DNA of 64,000 nucleotides from a virus, in the IMG/VR virus record IMGVR_UViG_3300035703_000005, positions 1 to 64,000 of that record; one strand, 5' to 3'. The position numbers and the translations under genes are program-made. This document shows positions 7,157 to 16,626 of this stretch, piece by piece (the stretch's first letter is position 1; each line of letters begins with the position of its first letter). The notes beneath the pieces are model-generated. The model saw only the letters and a program-made list of their open reading frames with translations, ran no database searches and was not told the origin of the DNA.

Positions 7157-8128
7157 TTAATAATTTGTTCCTCCAATATATGTTCCCGAATTGCTGATTG
7201 TTACACTTAGGAATGATATTGGTTTGAAAACTCCAAATCCATTTGTTCCTGCATTCCCACCGGTTCCATTAGCTAAATTACCTCCAGATCCATTTCCTCC
7301 AGATTGTGCATTTCCCGCTGGCGATCCTCCAGCCCCTCCAGTTCCTCCACTGTGACTACCTTGACCACATCTAGCACCAGCTCCACCAGCACCACCGGTA
7401 GATAAAGCTCCAGAACTTCCTGCAGCACCATTACAACCTCCACCTCCAGCTCCTGTCCCTGAAGCACCTCCGGCACCAGCTGGAAATCCAGCTCCTCCTC
7501 CACCACCGCCACCAGTGTTTACTGGATCAGCTGGGTTTTTATTTGGATCTGCGTATGATCCTCCGCCGCCACCGCCACCACCAAATCCACATTGAATTGT
7601 TCCACTATTTTCGATAGTAGAGGGATACCTAACAGTCATCGCAGGAGAACCAGGAGATCCCGGAGATCCACCACCACTTCCAGCACTACCCGCTCCACCA
7701 GCACCTCCGACTCCATATATGGAACCTGATGATGTAATTAGGTATCTTAATGATAGGGTATTTGAATCCCAAGTACCGGAATCAAAAGACCCTAATTGTT
7801 TTCTGATTAGGTGAATTACTTTTTTAGTTTGAGAAGAATTTGGAATTCCTCTAAATCCTCCAACTACTGTACCACTGGATGTGTATCTATTTTGGGAATT
7901 TATGTTAGTCTCTGCAGCCCCAGAATAATCTACAACAACATTTACAGTTTTTCCTCGCAATTGACTAAAACTTATAGAACCAGTTGTGGGAACTCCATTA
8001 TCTAAAGGCCAAGATCTATCTCCTATAGTTTGATTTACACGAAAAGAACCAAAATTATTTCCAGAAGGTGATCCGAATTCGGCAGTTATTTGGGAAAAAC
8101 TAATACTACCTGTTGATGGAGTAGTCAT
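7157..8128 (-). CDS. glycine-rich tail-fibre adhesin-like protein
   Basis: The N-terminus contains two SISFSQ units (TGSISFSQITAEFG and TGSISFSQLRGKT), a motif I recall at the head of many cyanophage structural proteins. From about residue 135 to 310 it is dominated by poly-Gly runs (up to eight glycines), GSPGSPGSP and GGAGG repeats, the composition of polyglycine-II sandwich adhesins such as the gp38 tip of T-even-like phages. Good ribosome-binding site (GGAGG). It lies next to the 2289-aa fibre gene, so it is probably a receptor-binding or fibre-associated protein. Confidence 0.7.
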   Translation of the reverse strand: MTTPSTGSISFSQITAEFGSPSGNNFGSFRVNQTIGDRSWPLDNGVPTTGSISFSQLRGKTVNVVVDYSGAAETNINSQNRYTSSGTVVGGFRGIPNSSQTKKVIHLIRKQLGSFDSGTWDSNTLSLRYLITSSGSIYGVGGAGGAGSAGSGGGSPGSPGSPAMTVRYPSTIENSGTIQCGFGGGGGGGGSYADPNKNPADPVNTGGGGGGGAGFPAGAGGASGTGAGGGGCNGAAGSSGALSTGGAGGAGARCGQGSHSGGTGGAGGSPAGNAQSGGNGSGGNLANGTGGNAGTNGFGVFKPISFLSVTISNSGTYIGGTNY

Positions 8129-8143
8129 TTTTGATACCTCCGA

Positions 8144-11100
8144 TTATTTGTTTCTTTTTAATTCATCAATTTCATTCTTCAATTCTTTAATTGCTTCAAT
8201 AAGTAGTGGAACAATTTTTTCATATTTTACAATCAAAATTTCTTCATCATTAAGTTTTTCCTTCTTAACCGCCTCTGGGAGAACTTCTTGGACTTGTTGT
8301 GCAGAAACACCGACTTGTGAAATACCACCCACAAATCCAAGACTAATTGCTTTTTCATTCCAATTAAATGTAAATCCACTTAATGATAGTACCTTTTGAA
8401 GCGCATTAGAAATGGTTGTTCTATTAGTCTTAAGTCTATCGTCAGACGCAGCACCAGCAAAAGCAGTAATATCTCCTCTTATATACAAATTAGATTGAGA
8501 TGCAGTATTATCTGGTAGATAGTAAATATTTGGTGAGGTATATAGAAGTTCACTTGCCGATGATCCATTATCAGAATCTACAAAGGTTAAGAAATGTGCG
8601 CTTGGTGTGGCTAACTGCCTCGATATAGTTGCAATAGTATTTGCGTTTGTCGCTGTTGTTGCAGTAGCTGCGTTTCCGTTTACATTTCCAGTCAAATTAC
8701 CCACAAAAGTCGTTGCAGTGATAATACCTGCAGCAAAACCACCTAAACCATTTCTAATAACTGCATAATTTGCAGTATTATTTGATGATCCATTCAATCC
8801 AATTGTCAAGTTTCCACTATTATCAAATGTTCCACCAGTCAGAACACCAGATGTTTGGATAGTGAATTGTAGTGATCCACTAAATTGGGTTGCGGTAACA
8901 ACTCCTGCTCTGAAATTACCAAATTGGTCACGTCTTACAATTCTATTAGCAGTATTTGCAGTATCTGTTGACCAACCTTGTAGTAAGGAAGCATTTAAGT
9001 TGGATACCTGTGTAGTAGAATTTACGGACAGTGGAGCAGTTCCTGTAGCAACTGTGGAATTAAATATTTGGGCAGTTACTTGACCAGAAGTTCCACAATT
9101 GATATTCATGTTATTTGGAGAACCTGGTGATGTAGCTCCAGGTCCAAAAGCACTGATAATACCAGCATTGGCATAAATTCCTTCACCTGTTCCAGATCCA
9201 GAAATCCAAAGTTTACTGGTAATCTGAGCGTTTGTATAAGTTGCACCAGTACCTGTAATAGCAGTAATGACACCAACATTGATGAATGCTGTTAAAGGAT
9301 CTGCTGATGAATTTCCTCTTAAGGTTCTGATCGTTGCAGTTGTAATAATTCCACTATTTACATAAGCAGTAGGAGATCCAATCCAATCAGTTACTACTTT
9401 ATTCGTACTTGTAGAAATGCCGAAAGTTCCTGAACTATAATTTAAATTTGTTCCACTTAGAGCAGTTATAACACCTGTATTAACATGTGCTGTCGGAGTT
9501 GCAAATCTAAGTTCAGCTCTCATTCCTTGAATAAAAGCATCAGTTCCTCTGTATGTTGTAATTGTAGCTGCAACACCAGAAAGTGAAATAATATTTGAAT
9601 TTTGTGATGTAAAGTTAGAACAAGTACCGATGGAACTGTTAAATGAAGTTATAATACCATTTGTGATGAAGGCATCTTTATATACAGTTATAGTTTGAAC
9701 GCCAATTTGCGTTCCGATGAGTTCCGTGGATGTAATTACTCCAGCATTACATACCAAGTTTCCAACATTTAGAGTCCCAGCAACAGTTGAAATTCCAGAA
9801 AATACGGAATTAAATGAATTTTCAAATCTTACTGTTGCATTTGTAAATGTAGCTGCAGTTCCCGTAACTTCCATTCTCTGGAATTGGGCAATAGAATCAG
9901 CATTAGTATGTCTAATTGTATAATTGGAACTACCAGACCCAATGTAGACTGTTTGATTATTAATCGTAATCTCATCGAATACGGCTTGTCCAATTGCTTG
10001 GTTTCCAGCAAATGTAACTGCACCACCTACATAAAGATTTTTAACTTTAACTGTTCCATTAACTTCTAAAGCATCTCTAAAGTTGTAGATACCAGAACTT
10101 TGACCAATACCAACTTTATCTAAAACTAAGAAATCACTATCCTTTTCTCTGGAAATATTTCCCCATCTACGCCAATCACCATCTACATAAGCATGTCCAA
10201 TATATCCACCAGGTTCTGGTAGTGCTAGAAGTGAAATATCTCCAGATTTCTTTGGATCGATAGGAGTAGAAATTCCAACCGTTATTAATTTTGGTTGAGA
10301 AGCAACACCCTTAATATAAAGATCTCTAGTTTCTAATCCATCTTCAGAAGAGTTGGTAACTTTTTGTGAGAAGTTTACTGGGCCATAAAACTGTGATGTT
10401 TGATTACTGTTTTCTCCACCTTCAACAGTAATTCTTTCTTTTACAACAAGATCATCAAATACTCCACTATTTCTCTTGGTAATTTCTGCATCCGCATCAT
10501 CGCCAAAGAAAGTTACGATAGGAGCTTCAATTACTTCTTCTTCACCTGTAGCTCCGTTAATCTTAGTAGCTCCAGAGAAGAATTCTCCCCTATCGTTCAT
10601 TCCAGTGTAAACGACCGTTCCACCATCCTGTTCTCTAGCTTGAGAGACTAAGACCTCATCATTACTTAACACCCTGTCTTGGACCACTGGCAATCCAGTA
10701 GAATAGTTTCCGGGTCCATATCCAAGATACTCAAATGTATGGCCAGAAGCACGAAGAATTGAGTGTCTACGAACCTCCATTGGGAGAATTCTTATTTTTC
10801 TGATTACAGATCCAGCAACAGCTTCTACTTTTGCTGTAGAAAATTGTCCCCTATTTACTGTAATAGTATTTACAACAGGATTATTGGAAACCCTTACAAT
10901 TTCAGCATTAACAATGAGATAATCACCCTTTGAGATACCTCCAGTCGAAGACAGAGTGAATGTTGATGTAGTTTTACTTATATCTGATGCAAGAGTTGTA
11001 GTAATTCCAGCATAGATGTAACTTCCTCTTCCTCCAATATTTTCTTCTCCAGCTCCAAGGGCTCTTCCATTCGCAGAATATCCATATTTGTGAACACTGA

Positions 11101-14100
11101 TTCCACTTGCGGAAACTGTCTGGGTAATAGTCGTAATTCCCGCATTGAAATTAAAAGTTGTAATTCCGACTATTTCACTTACAGTAAATTTATCAGAGAA
11201 GAACGTATTTCCAGTTCCAACCATTTTGAAGGCGTTTCCTGGAAGTAAACCATGAGAATTTAAACAAGTTACTGTTGCAATTCCTGATTCTTTATTGAAG
11301 TTGATATTAGATACCCTGATACCTTCAGAAACTAATGATATAATCGGTAGAGAGTCATCAGTTCTTGGTAAATATGTTGCTCCAATTCCATTTGGATTAA
11401 AGATTGCAACACTATTTGATGAAGGAACACTTACAATTCTGAAAACTCCATTTAATTTAGTATCAGCAAATCCAGTCAATTCAAGAGTGTCCCCAACATT
11501 GTTGGATATTTCTGTAACTTGGACAACCGCAGATTGAGTTGGGGTTGCTGCTGGAGAAGCAGAAATGGTCATGGTGTTTCCTACACCATAAGCACATCCA
11601 CTATCCACAATTTCAATTGATGTAATTGTATTACCTACAGAAATAGTTGATTTTACGGTAGCATTTTTACCAGAAATGAGTGGATTACTTAATTCTGCAG
11701 AATAAAGTGTACTTGTAACTCCTGCAGAATTGTTATAACCTTGCCCGGGTTCAATTAAACTTAATGACTTAATTTGATTTAGATTATGATCTACATTCGT
11801 AAATATGGTAACAGTTGTATTTCCTGTTCCCGTTATTACTACACCAGTAACAGCATATCCAATTCTATTATTTTCTAAGAATACATTTAGTGCTTCCTTT
11901 GTAATAGAATTCTTTTTATCATTTGATACAACTTTTCCTAAGGGGAAAAGTTTAGCGTGACTTACAGAATCTCTAGGATCCGAATCAAAATTATCCCTAT
12001 CTTGTTGTGGATAAAGATCACGAATATCTTGATTAAATCTCTTTTCACTTAAACCAAATCCAACATTTTGATTTGGTGAAATACTACCACTTAATGCGGT
12101 AATAATATAGATACCATCCTGTCCATCAATACCAGGAATATGTTTTTTAATTTCACTACTTCTATAGATGAACAGACTGTCCCTGTATTTCTCTCTTTGA
12201 ACTACAGGTAAAGAGTCTACCTGTTGTTGAGTGGATCTTTGGTTAGTCTGATTTAGGAAAGTTCCTGGACTACTAGAAAGACCAGTATAGGTAAATTGTT
12301 TTGTACTTGGAACACTAAAAACTTCAAATGTTCCATTATAAGGAATGTCTTCAGTACCCTGTAAATTATTACTACTTACAATATTGGTTATTTTTACTCT
12401 GTCTCCAACAACCAAGTTGTGTGGTAACTCGGTTTTTATAGTTACTGTTCCAGTATTATATGTAGCTCCAACAATAATTTTTGGATTTCTCAATTGAGTT
12501 GGATCATCTATAGATGAAGATAGGAAAGATGCACTACCAACTCCAACAGTTTTTGACTCTTGTAGGATAAATCCATCCGTTGGTGGACGAGCGTTAATAA
12601 ATTCTTTTGGAATTACATAACGAATTTTATAAATTCTATCTTCAAGTCCTCTATTATCTACTTTTCTTGTAATAAATGTTGCACCAGTAACACTTCCTAA
12701 AATACTAGTGCCTATTCCAACAATACCACCTTCACCTGGAGCACCATAAATTGTATTAAAAATTGTGGCTTTTGAACCTAAAATGTACCACTGTCTTTCA
12801 TTATTATCATATTGGATCGGATGTCCAACTTGACCTGGGCGTTTATCGGAAACAGAACTAACTACTTTTAAAATTCCACCGCCATTTGAAATACCAGTAA
12901 TTGTATTTCCAGCATTCGCATCATTAAGTGAAGATGAAATTTTAATTTGATTTGGATTTAATCCTGTTGTGTAAGCATAATAAACTTTATTTTCTTGAAT
13001 ATTTGATGGTAATTCTCCAGTGTCACTGTATATTCTGATGGATTCTCCATTAAAAAGTTGGTGATTTGTTTTTAATGTGAAAATATTTGAGGTAACACTG
13101 TTAATACCAGCAACTCTACCTACTTCATATACCTTTTCTGCAGATGTACCGATACCTGATGGAACATCCATCAGAATTGGACTTTTAAAAGTAGTTTCTT
13201 GACTTGATATAATTACGGAAAGATATAATTCTTCACCTCTTTTTGCACCAATTCTGTATGAATCGATTTGAGAGGGTGGTTCAATGTCTGGGCTAGTATA
13301 ATCTGCAAGATAAAGTCTATCGGTAATTCCGACCGAAACAATTTTAGCAGCATCTAAGGCCAACCAGGAAACAGCAGTAGTTCTTGGAGCTGGTTCTCTT
13401 GGTGGAATAATGTGAGTAATATAACCAACATCATCCCTATCAAAAGATTCTGATCTGAATCCTGATGATTCGAGAGCAATTGCTCCAAAGTTTGAGTTTG
13501 AGTTGGTAATTGACTGGTCACCACCAGATTCCGCAACAAAGTGTTTTGCATAACCAATAGCAAAGATAGAAACACATTGAATGATAGCATTATTGCTACA
13601 CTTCATGTGAACATTTTCATAATCTGTTTTGTATATTGCTTTTGAATTAGTATGTAAAGGTTTTTGACTATCCGATACAGTCAAATTATCATTATAGATT
13701 CCAGTTTCAGGATCATACAAAATAAAAGCATTATCATCTTTTTGTAGAGAAATTCCTGTAAATTGTGCAGTCAACATGGATTTGAATCCAGTCGCTTTAT
13801 TTCCATCTGCATGTAATCCGTTCATACCATAAACGGATCTTAATGTACAAGAGAAAATATATGGAGATGCAGAAGATACGCTATCAGATTCTACGACAAT
13901 ATTTGCATTTACATATTTTTCAAAAGTTGGAAGTGGATCCGTTGGAGTTGATGAAGCAGTATATGTAAAAGTTGTATTGTTAACAACGTCAGAAACTAGG
14001 AAAGAACCGTTATATGAAGAGATATTTGTAGTAATACCCGAAATCAAAATTGGTGTGTCTTTGAACAGATTGTGGTCTACATCTGTAGAAACAGTTACTG

Positions 14101-15013
14101 TTTGTGTTGGAACAATCCCATTACCAGATCTAATACTTGTAATACCAATTGCATTTGCACGAAGATCGCCTACAATTCTATATTCGTCAATAGATGGTTC
14201 AAAATCTGTTCCAGATGAAACTGGGAAATTGGCTAATCCTCTACCAGAAGTATCACCATAAGCATGAGTAATCTTATAGTAATACATCTCTAAATCTGTC
14301 AAATCCGTTAATTCGGATCCGAGTCTCACTAGATTTACACCATCAGCATATTCAAAACAGGTTAGTTTGTGGTGAGAGAAATTTGGAGCAACTTTTCTGA
14401 CGGTTGTGTCTTTATATGCAGGTCGATTAGGGTCAGCATCAAATAAAGTAAATGATGTGAAGTAACAAGTTCCAGTTACTCTAAAGATTGATGAAGGCGA
14501 TACGTTCTCATTTTCTGGATCGGGAACATATAATGGTCTAATTTTAGTTTTTCTTAAATCTAAACCTACGATAGAGGTTCCTCTTGGTAGGATAACTCCA
14601 CCTTCTATAGAGTTAAACTTTCTTAAATCATTGTCCTCATCAAAAATATCAAAATTTGAATTTTCCGTAAATTCTGTGATGGTTGCTCCTGAAGTTGTCC
14701 ATCCAAAATTCAAAGGTCTTTTAAATACTGCTGCTGAACTAATGTTCTGTATAGAAAATCCAGGTCTATTGTCAATGTAGTGAGTTCCAGGATATACTAA
14801 AACAGTTGTATTATCAATTTTATCGTTATTTCTTCCTACCTGATATGAAAATCTTGCTGCTTCAATAAGTGCTCTCTGAATTGTTCTGAACGGTCTTGTT
14901 AATGAATTACCTCTATTTTCAAAACTATCAGTAGCATCAAAATCTGAAGGATTGACATAAAGAATATTACCTTCGGCATTCTTAAGAAAATTCTCTAATC
15001 TACTTAAAGGCAT
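8144..15013 (-). CDS. giant tail-fibre protein with S74 self-cleaving chaperone
   Basis: A single 2289-aa frame. The N-terminus (LYVNPSDFDATDSFENRG, then RTIQRALIEAARF) resembles the start of pectate-lyase-like beta-helix fibres. The body is Ser/Thr/Gly/Ile-rich with many short beta repeats, including a region around residues 1600-2000 where units with VITA and TGATYTNA recur. The last 100 residues are an intramolecular chaperone of the S74 (endosialidase) family: S2190-DDRLK-K2195 is the Ser/Lys cleavage dyad, followed by GVSAQQVQEVLPEAV and a C-terminal coiled coil. Late promoter at 15049-15055. It is the main fibre candidate; on maturation about 100 residues should be released. Confidence 0.85.
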   Translation of the reverse strand: MPLSRLENFLKNAEGNILYVNPSDFDATDSFENRGNSLTRPFRTIQRALIEAARFSYQVGRNNDKIDNTTVLVYPGTHYIDNRPGFSIQNISSAAVFKRPLNFGWTTSGATITEFTENSNFDIFDEDNDLRKFNSIEGGVILPRGTSIVGLDLRKTKIRPLYVPDPENENVSPSSIFRVTGTCYFTSFTLFDADPNRPAYKDTTVRKVAPNFSHHKLTCFEYADGVNLVRLGSELTDLTDLEMYYYKITHAYGDTSGRGLANFPVSSGTDFEPSIDEYRIVGDLRANAIGITSIRSGNGIVPTQTVTVSTDVDHNLFKDTPILISGITTNISSYNGSFLVSDVVNNTTFTYTASSTPTDPLPTFEKYVNANIVVESDSVSSASPYIFSCTLRSVYGMNGLHADGNKATGFKSMLTAQFTGISLQKDDNAFILYDPETGIYNDNLTVSDSQKPLHTNSKAIYKTDYENVHMKCSNNAIIQCVSIFAIGYAKHFVAESGGDQSITNSNSNFGAIALESSGFRSESFDRDDVGYITHIIPPREPAPRTTAVSWLALDAAKIVSVGITDRLYLADYTSPDIEPPSQIDSYRIGAKRGEELYLSVIISSQETTFKSPILMDVPSGIGTSAEKVYEVGRVAGINSVTSNIFTLKTNHQLFNGESIRIYSDTGELPSNIQENKVYYAYTTGLNPNQIKISSSLNDANAGNTITGISNGGGILKVVSSVSDKRPGQVGHPIQYDNNERQWYILGSKATIFNTIYGAPGEGGIVGIGTSILGSVTGATFITRKVDNRGLEDRIYKIRYVIPKEFINARPPTDGFILQESKTVGVGSASFLSSSIDDPTQLRNPKIIVGATYNTGTVTIKTELPHNLVVGDRVKITNIVSSNNLQGTEDIPYNGTFEVFSVPSTKQFTYTGLSSSPGTFLNQTNQRSTQQQVDSLPVVQREKYRDSLFIYRSSEIKKHIPGIDGQDGIYIITALSGSISPNQNVGFGLSEKRFNQDIRDLYPQQDRDNFDSDPRDSVSHAKLFPLGKVVSNDKKNSITKEALNVFLENNRIGYAVTGVVITGTGNTTVTIFTNVDHNLNQIKSLSLIEPGQGYNNSAGVTSTLYSAELSNPLISGKNATVKSTISVGNTITSIEIVDSGCAYGVGNTMTISASPAATPTQSAVVQVTEISNNVGDTLELTGFADTKLNGVFRIVSVPSSNSVAIFNPNGIGATYLPRTDDSLPIISLVSEGIRVSNINFNKESGIATVTCLNSHGLLPGNAFKMVGTGNTFFSDKFTVSEIVGITTFNFNAGITTITQTVSASGISVHKYGYSANGRALGAGEENIGGRGSYIYAGITTTLASDISKTTSTFTLSSTGGISKGDYLIVNAEIVRVSNNPVVNTITVNRGQFSTAKVEAVAGSVIRKIRILPMEVRRHSILRASGHTFEYLGYGPGNYSTGLPVVQDRVLSNDEVLVSQAREQDGGTVVYTGMNDRGEFFSGATKINGATGEEEVIEAPIVTFFGDDADAEITKRNSGVFDDLVVKERITVEGGENSNQTSQFYGPVNFSQKVTNSSEDGLETRDLYIKGVASQPKLITVGISTPIDPKKSGDISLLALPEPGGYIGHAYVDGDWRRWGNISREKDSDFLVLDKVGIGQSSGIYNFRDALEVNGTVKVKNLYVGGAVTFAGNQAIGQAVFDEITINNQTVYIGSGSSNYTIRHTNADSIAQFQRMEVTGTAATFTNATVRFENSFNSVFSGISTVAGTLNVGNLVCNAGVITSTELIGTQIGVQTITVYKDAFITNGIITSFNSSIGTCSNFTSQNSNIISLSGVAATITTYRGTDAFIQGMRAELRFATPTAHVNTGVITALSGTNLNYSSGTFGISTSTNKVVTDWIGSPTAYVNSGIITTATIRTLRGNSSADPLTAFINVGVITAITGTGATYTNAQITSKLWISGSGTGEGIYANAGIISAFGPGATSPGSPNNMNINCGTSGQVTAQIFNSTVATGTAPLSVNSTTQVSNLNASLLQGWSTDTANTANRIVRRDQFGNFRAGVVTATQFSGSLQFTIQTSGVLTGGTFDNSGNLTIGLNGSSNNTANYAVIRNGLGGFAAGIITATTFVGNLTGNVNGNAATATTATNANTIATISRQLATPSAHFLTFVDSDNGSSASELLYTSPNIYYLPDNTASQSNLYIRGDITAFAGAASDDRLKTNRTTISNALQKVLSLSGFTFNWNEKAISLGFVGGISQVGVSAQQVQEVLPEAVKKEKLNDEEILIVKYEKIVPLLIEAIKELKNEIDELKRNK

Positions 15014-15048
15014 TGTGTTATCCTATAGCGACAAATCTATTCTTTTTA

Positions 15049-15055
15049 TATTTAG
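15049..15055 (-). promoter_or_regulatory. late promoter of the giant fibre gene
   Basis: CTAAATA on the minus strand, followed by an A-rich stretch, 36 bases ahead of ATG 15013. Matches the cyanophage variant of the T4 late promoter. Confidence 0.6.
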
Positions 15056-15064
15056 ACACTAAAA

Positions 15065-15084
15065 AACCTCCCTATGGGGAGGTT
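15065..15084 (-). terminator. rho-independent terminator
   Basis: An 8-bp perfect stem AACCTCCC/GGGAGGTT with a 4-nt loop, followed on the minus strand by TTTTAGTG. It ends the transcript of the Mom-like gene and sits just upstream of the late promoter of the fibre gene. Confidence 0.8.
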
Positions 15085-15126
15085 TAGATTAACACAATTA
15101 AAATTCCTTCACACGGAATTTATATC

Positions 15127-15738
15127 TTACCACTTAACTTCTTTCCAGTCAAGTTTCTCTTTTAATTGTTTTTGAAACACCATAAGATACCGATGTTTAC
15201 GAGAGCGATCCCTCCACTCACCATCAATACCTCTAATACTACCTCTAGAGTGTTTAGTCCCGTCACTGTAATAAAAATCCTTTTTAGGGTCTGTTAAGCC
15301 GTAATACTTAAAATTACAAGCTCTGTATATAGTTCCATTGTGGTGATCAGCATCAGCGTAACTAAGAATACAATGAACGCGGGCATCTTTTCTAAACCTC
15401 TTAATGCAGCGACTAACGAACCATGAAGTAATGTTATATTCTTCTTTTTGAACTTCTGGGTCTATACAGAGACGAGAAAGTTCAAACAAACCTTCTTGTT
15501 CATCTCTTTGAAGACCAAAAGCACCTACTGCAATTTCTGGGACTGGGAGGCCAGTAAAAACGCAAGCACCAAGGCACCTGCCAATTCTAAGGGGACATTC
15601 CCATTCAGTATGTCTGAAAAGTCCATAATTGTAGCCGGATTTGAAGTCTTTGGATTCGTCTTTTAAGTAATGATGATTATAAAGTAAATCTTTAATTTCA
15701 TCTTTACTAACTCTATCTATATAAAAATCACTTTTCAC
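15127..15738 (-). CDS. Mom-like DNA modification protein (GNAT fold)
   Basis: The central part reads FELSRLCIDP (about 93-102), SWFVSRCIKRF, LSYADADHHNGTIYRACNFKYYG and, at the end, RSRKHRYLMVF. These correspond in order to the conserved blocks of phage Mu Mom and its relatives, which modify adenines in DNA to block restriction. Length 203 aa fits. Mom proteins are acetyltransferase-fold enzymes. If active it would protect phage DNA from host restriction. No methylase or restriction gene is adjacent. Confidence 0.75.
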   Translation of the reverse strand: MKSDFYIDRVSKDEIKDLLYNHHYLKDESKDFKSGYNYGLFRHTEWECPLRIGRCLGACVFTGLPVPEIAVGAFGLQRDEQEGLFELSRLCIDPEVQKEEYNITSWFVSRCIKRFRKDARVHCILSYADADHHNGTIYRACNFKYYGLTDPKKDFYYSDGTKHSRGSIRGIDGEWRDRSRKHRYLMVFQKQLKEKLDWKEVKW

Positions 15739-15747
15739 TGAGTATTT

Positions 15748-15885
15748 TTACTTACTTTGTTTGTGTTTCACAATATATTCTACCGTTGTTGCAACATCAT
15801 TCATTGCAGTACGAAGATCACTCTGATTTCCTGCATGTTGTTCCATGGTTGATGGGTCTGTTAATGTCCATCTCCATTGATTCAT
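15748..15885 (-). CDS. hypothetical small protein (45 aa)
   Basis: An ATG at 15885, product start MNQWRWTLTDPSTMEQHAGN, stop TAA at 15748, nine bases before the Mom-like gene. A TATAAT hexamer (15892-15897) lies immediately upstream, too close to the ATG to leave a leader, so its role as promoter is uncertain. The reading frame is plausible and fills the gap between the tRNA and the next gene. Function unknown. Confidence 0.5.
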   Translation of the reverse strand: MNQWRWTLTDPSTMEQHAGNQSDLRTAMNDVATTVEYIVKHKQSK

Positions 15886-15934
15886 GTCTTTATTATACCA
15901 GAGATTTATGATCATTTTAGAATTTTAAATCTAA

Positions 15935-16007
15935 AGCCCCCGCTCGGAATCGAACCGAGAATCTTCCGCTTACAAGGCGGATGCAGTAACCGTTATGCTA
16001 CAAGGGC
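15935..16007 (-). tRNA. tRNA-Thr (anticodon TGT)
   Basis: 73 nt. Acceptor GCCCTTG pairs with CGGGGGC (with U-G wobbles), anticodon stem TCCGC/GCGGA with loop CTTGTAA giving TGT, T-arm CTCGG-TTCGATT-CCGAG. No encoded CCA. Reads ACA and other ACN codons, which suits an AT-rich phage. Confidence 0.93.
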
Positions 16008-16020
16008 GTAAAAGATTGGA

Positions 16021-16500
16021 TTATTTCCGATCAAACTGGAAAAGGCCGTGATATGAACCCCAGACTTGTTCATCTGTTTCTGGATTAAATCCTTTATCTA
16101 CAACATTATAATAGTTATTTCCAAGAAAAGCTTCTGTAACTAGATATGTATTTTTTCCAGATTTTTCAATAAAACATTCTTTACATGTATTTTGCCCGTG
16201 AAATTCATCTTTCTCTTCATCGTAAGTAAAGATGACATTACATCCTTCTAGGTAAGGTTGTTCTTCTGTATCCTTATAAGATTTTAGAATAATGTTTCCA
16301 TTTTCTTCGATGACTTCAATAATAGATTGTCTATATGGATTTTGATCCATTATATATTTTTGAGTCACTCTAAATTTATTGTCTGAAATTTTTGTGTGGT
16401 TAACTTCAATTAATGCAAATTCCCTAGGCATATAAAATGCTTGTTTTTGGTTATCAAAATAACCTTCGAAATAAGAAATAAATTTAGATGTAAGGGTCAT
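16021..16500 (-). CDS. cpeT: CpeT-like phycobilin lyase / phycobiliprotein protein
   Basis: 159 aa with the CpeT/CpcT signature layout: FEGYFDNQKQAFYMPREFA near the N-terminus, RQSIIEV and IILKSYK strands, and the cysteine segment CKECFIEKSG about 108-117. CpeT-family proteins attach or chaperone phycoerythrobilin on phycobiliproteins; the phage version is a known auxiliary gene in cyanomyoviruses. Late promoter TATAAATA 21 bases upstream, so it would be made late. Catalytic activity of the phage form is not something the sequence can settle. Confidence 0.82.
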   Translation of the reverse strand: MTLTSKFISYFEGYFDNQKQAFYMPREFALIEVNHTKISDNKFRVTQKYIMDQNPYRQSIIEVIEENGNIILKSYKDTEEQPYLEGCNVIFTYDEEKDEFHGQNTCKECFIEKSGKNTYLVTEAFLGNNYYNVVDKGFNPETDEQVWGSYHGLFQFDRK

Positions 16501-16520
16501 TTTAAAAAATATTTTTGATT

Positions 16521-16528
16521 TATTTATA
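16521..16528 (-). promoter_or_regulatory. late promoter of cpeT
   Basis: An exact TATAAATA on the minus strand, 21 bases ahead of the cpeT ATG at 16500 and directly after the tRNA-Leu 3' end. Confidence 0.65.
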
Positions 16529-16531
16529 CAA

Positions 16532-16616
16532 TAGGAACGGGGAGACTTGAACTCCCACGAGCATAATGCCCAACTGATTTTAAGTCAGGTGCGTCTACCG
16601 ATTCCGCCACGCTCCC
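16532..16616 (-). tRNA. tRNA-Leu (anticodon TAA)
   Basis: 85 nt with a class II long variable arm. 5' GGGAGCG followed by the Leu-type TGGCGGAATCGGTAGACGC; anticodon loop CTTAAAA gives TAA; T-arm GGGAG-TTCAAGT-CTCCC. The terminal pair is G1-U72. No encoded CCA. Reads UUA (and UUG). Confidence 0.92.
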
Positions 16617-16626
16617 ATGTTTTAGG

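Noticed and set aside
7273-7512. Open frame of 79 codons in an alternative frame of the glycine-rich gene
   Set aside because: It exists only because GG-rich codons lack stops in the shifted frame; Val/Leu/Glu composition follows from the repeats and no ribosome site fits.
15892-15897. TATAAT as a promoter for the 45-aa gene
   Set aside because: The expected start would be at or past the ATG, and no -35 box is present at 16-18 bases; kept only as a remark.
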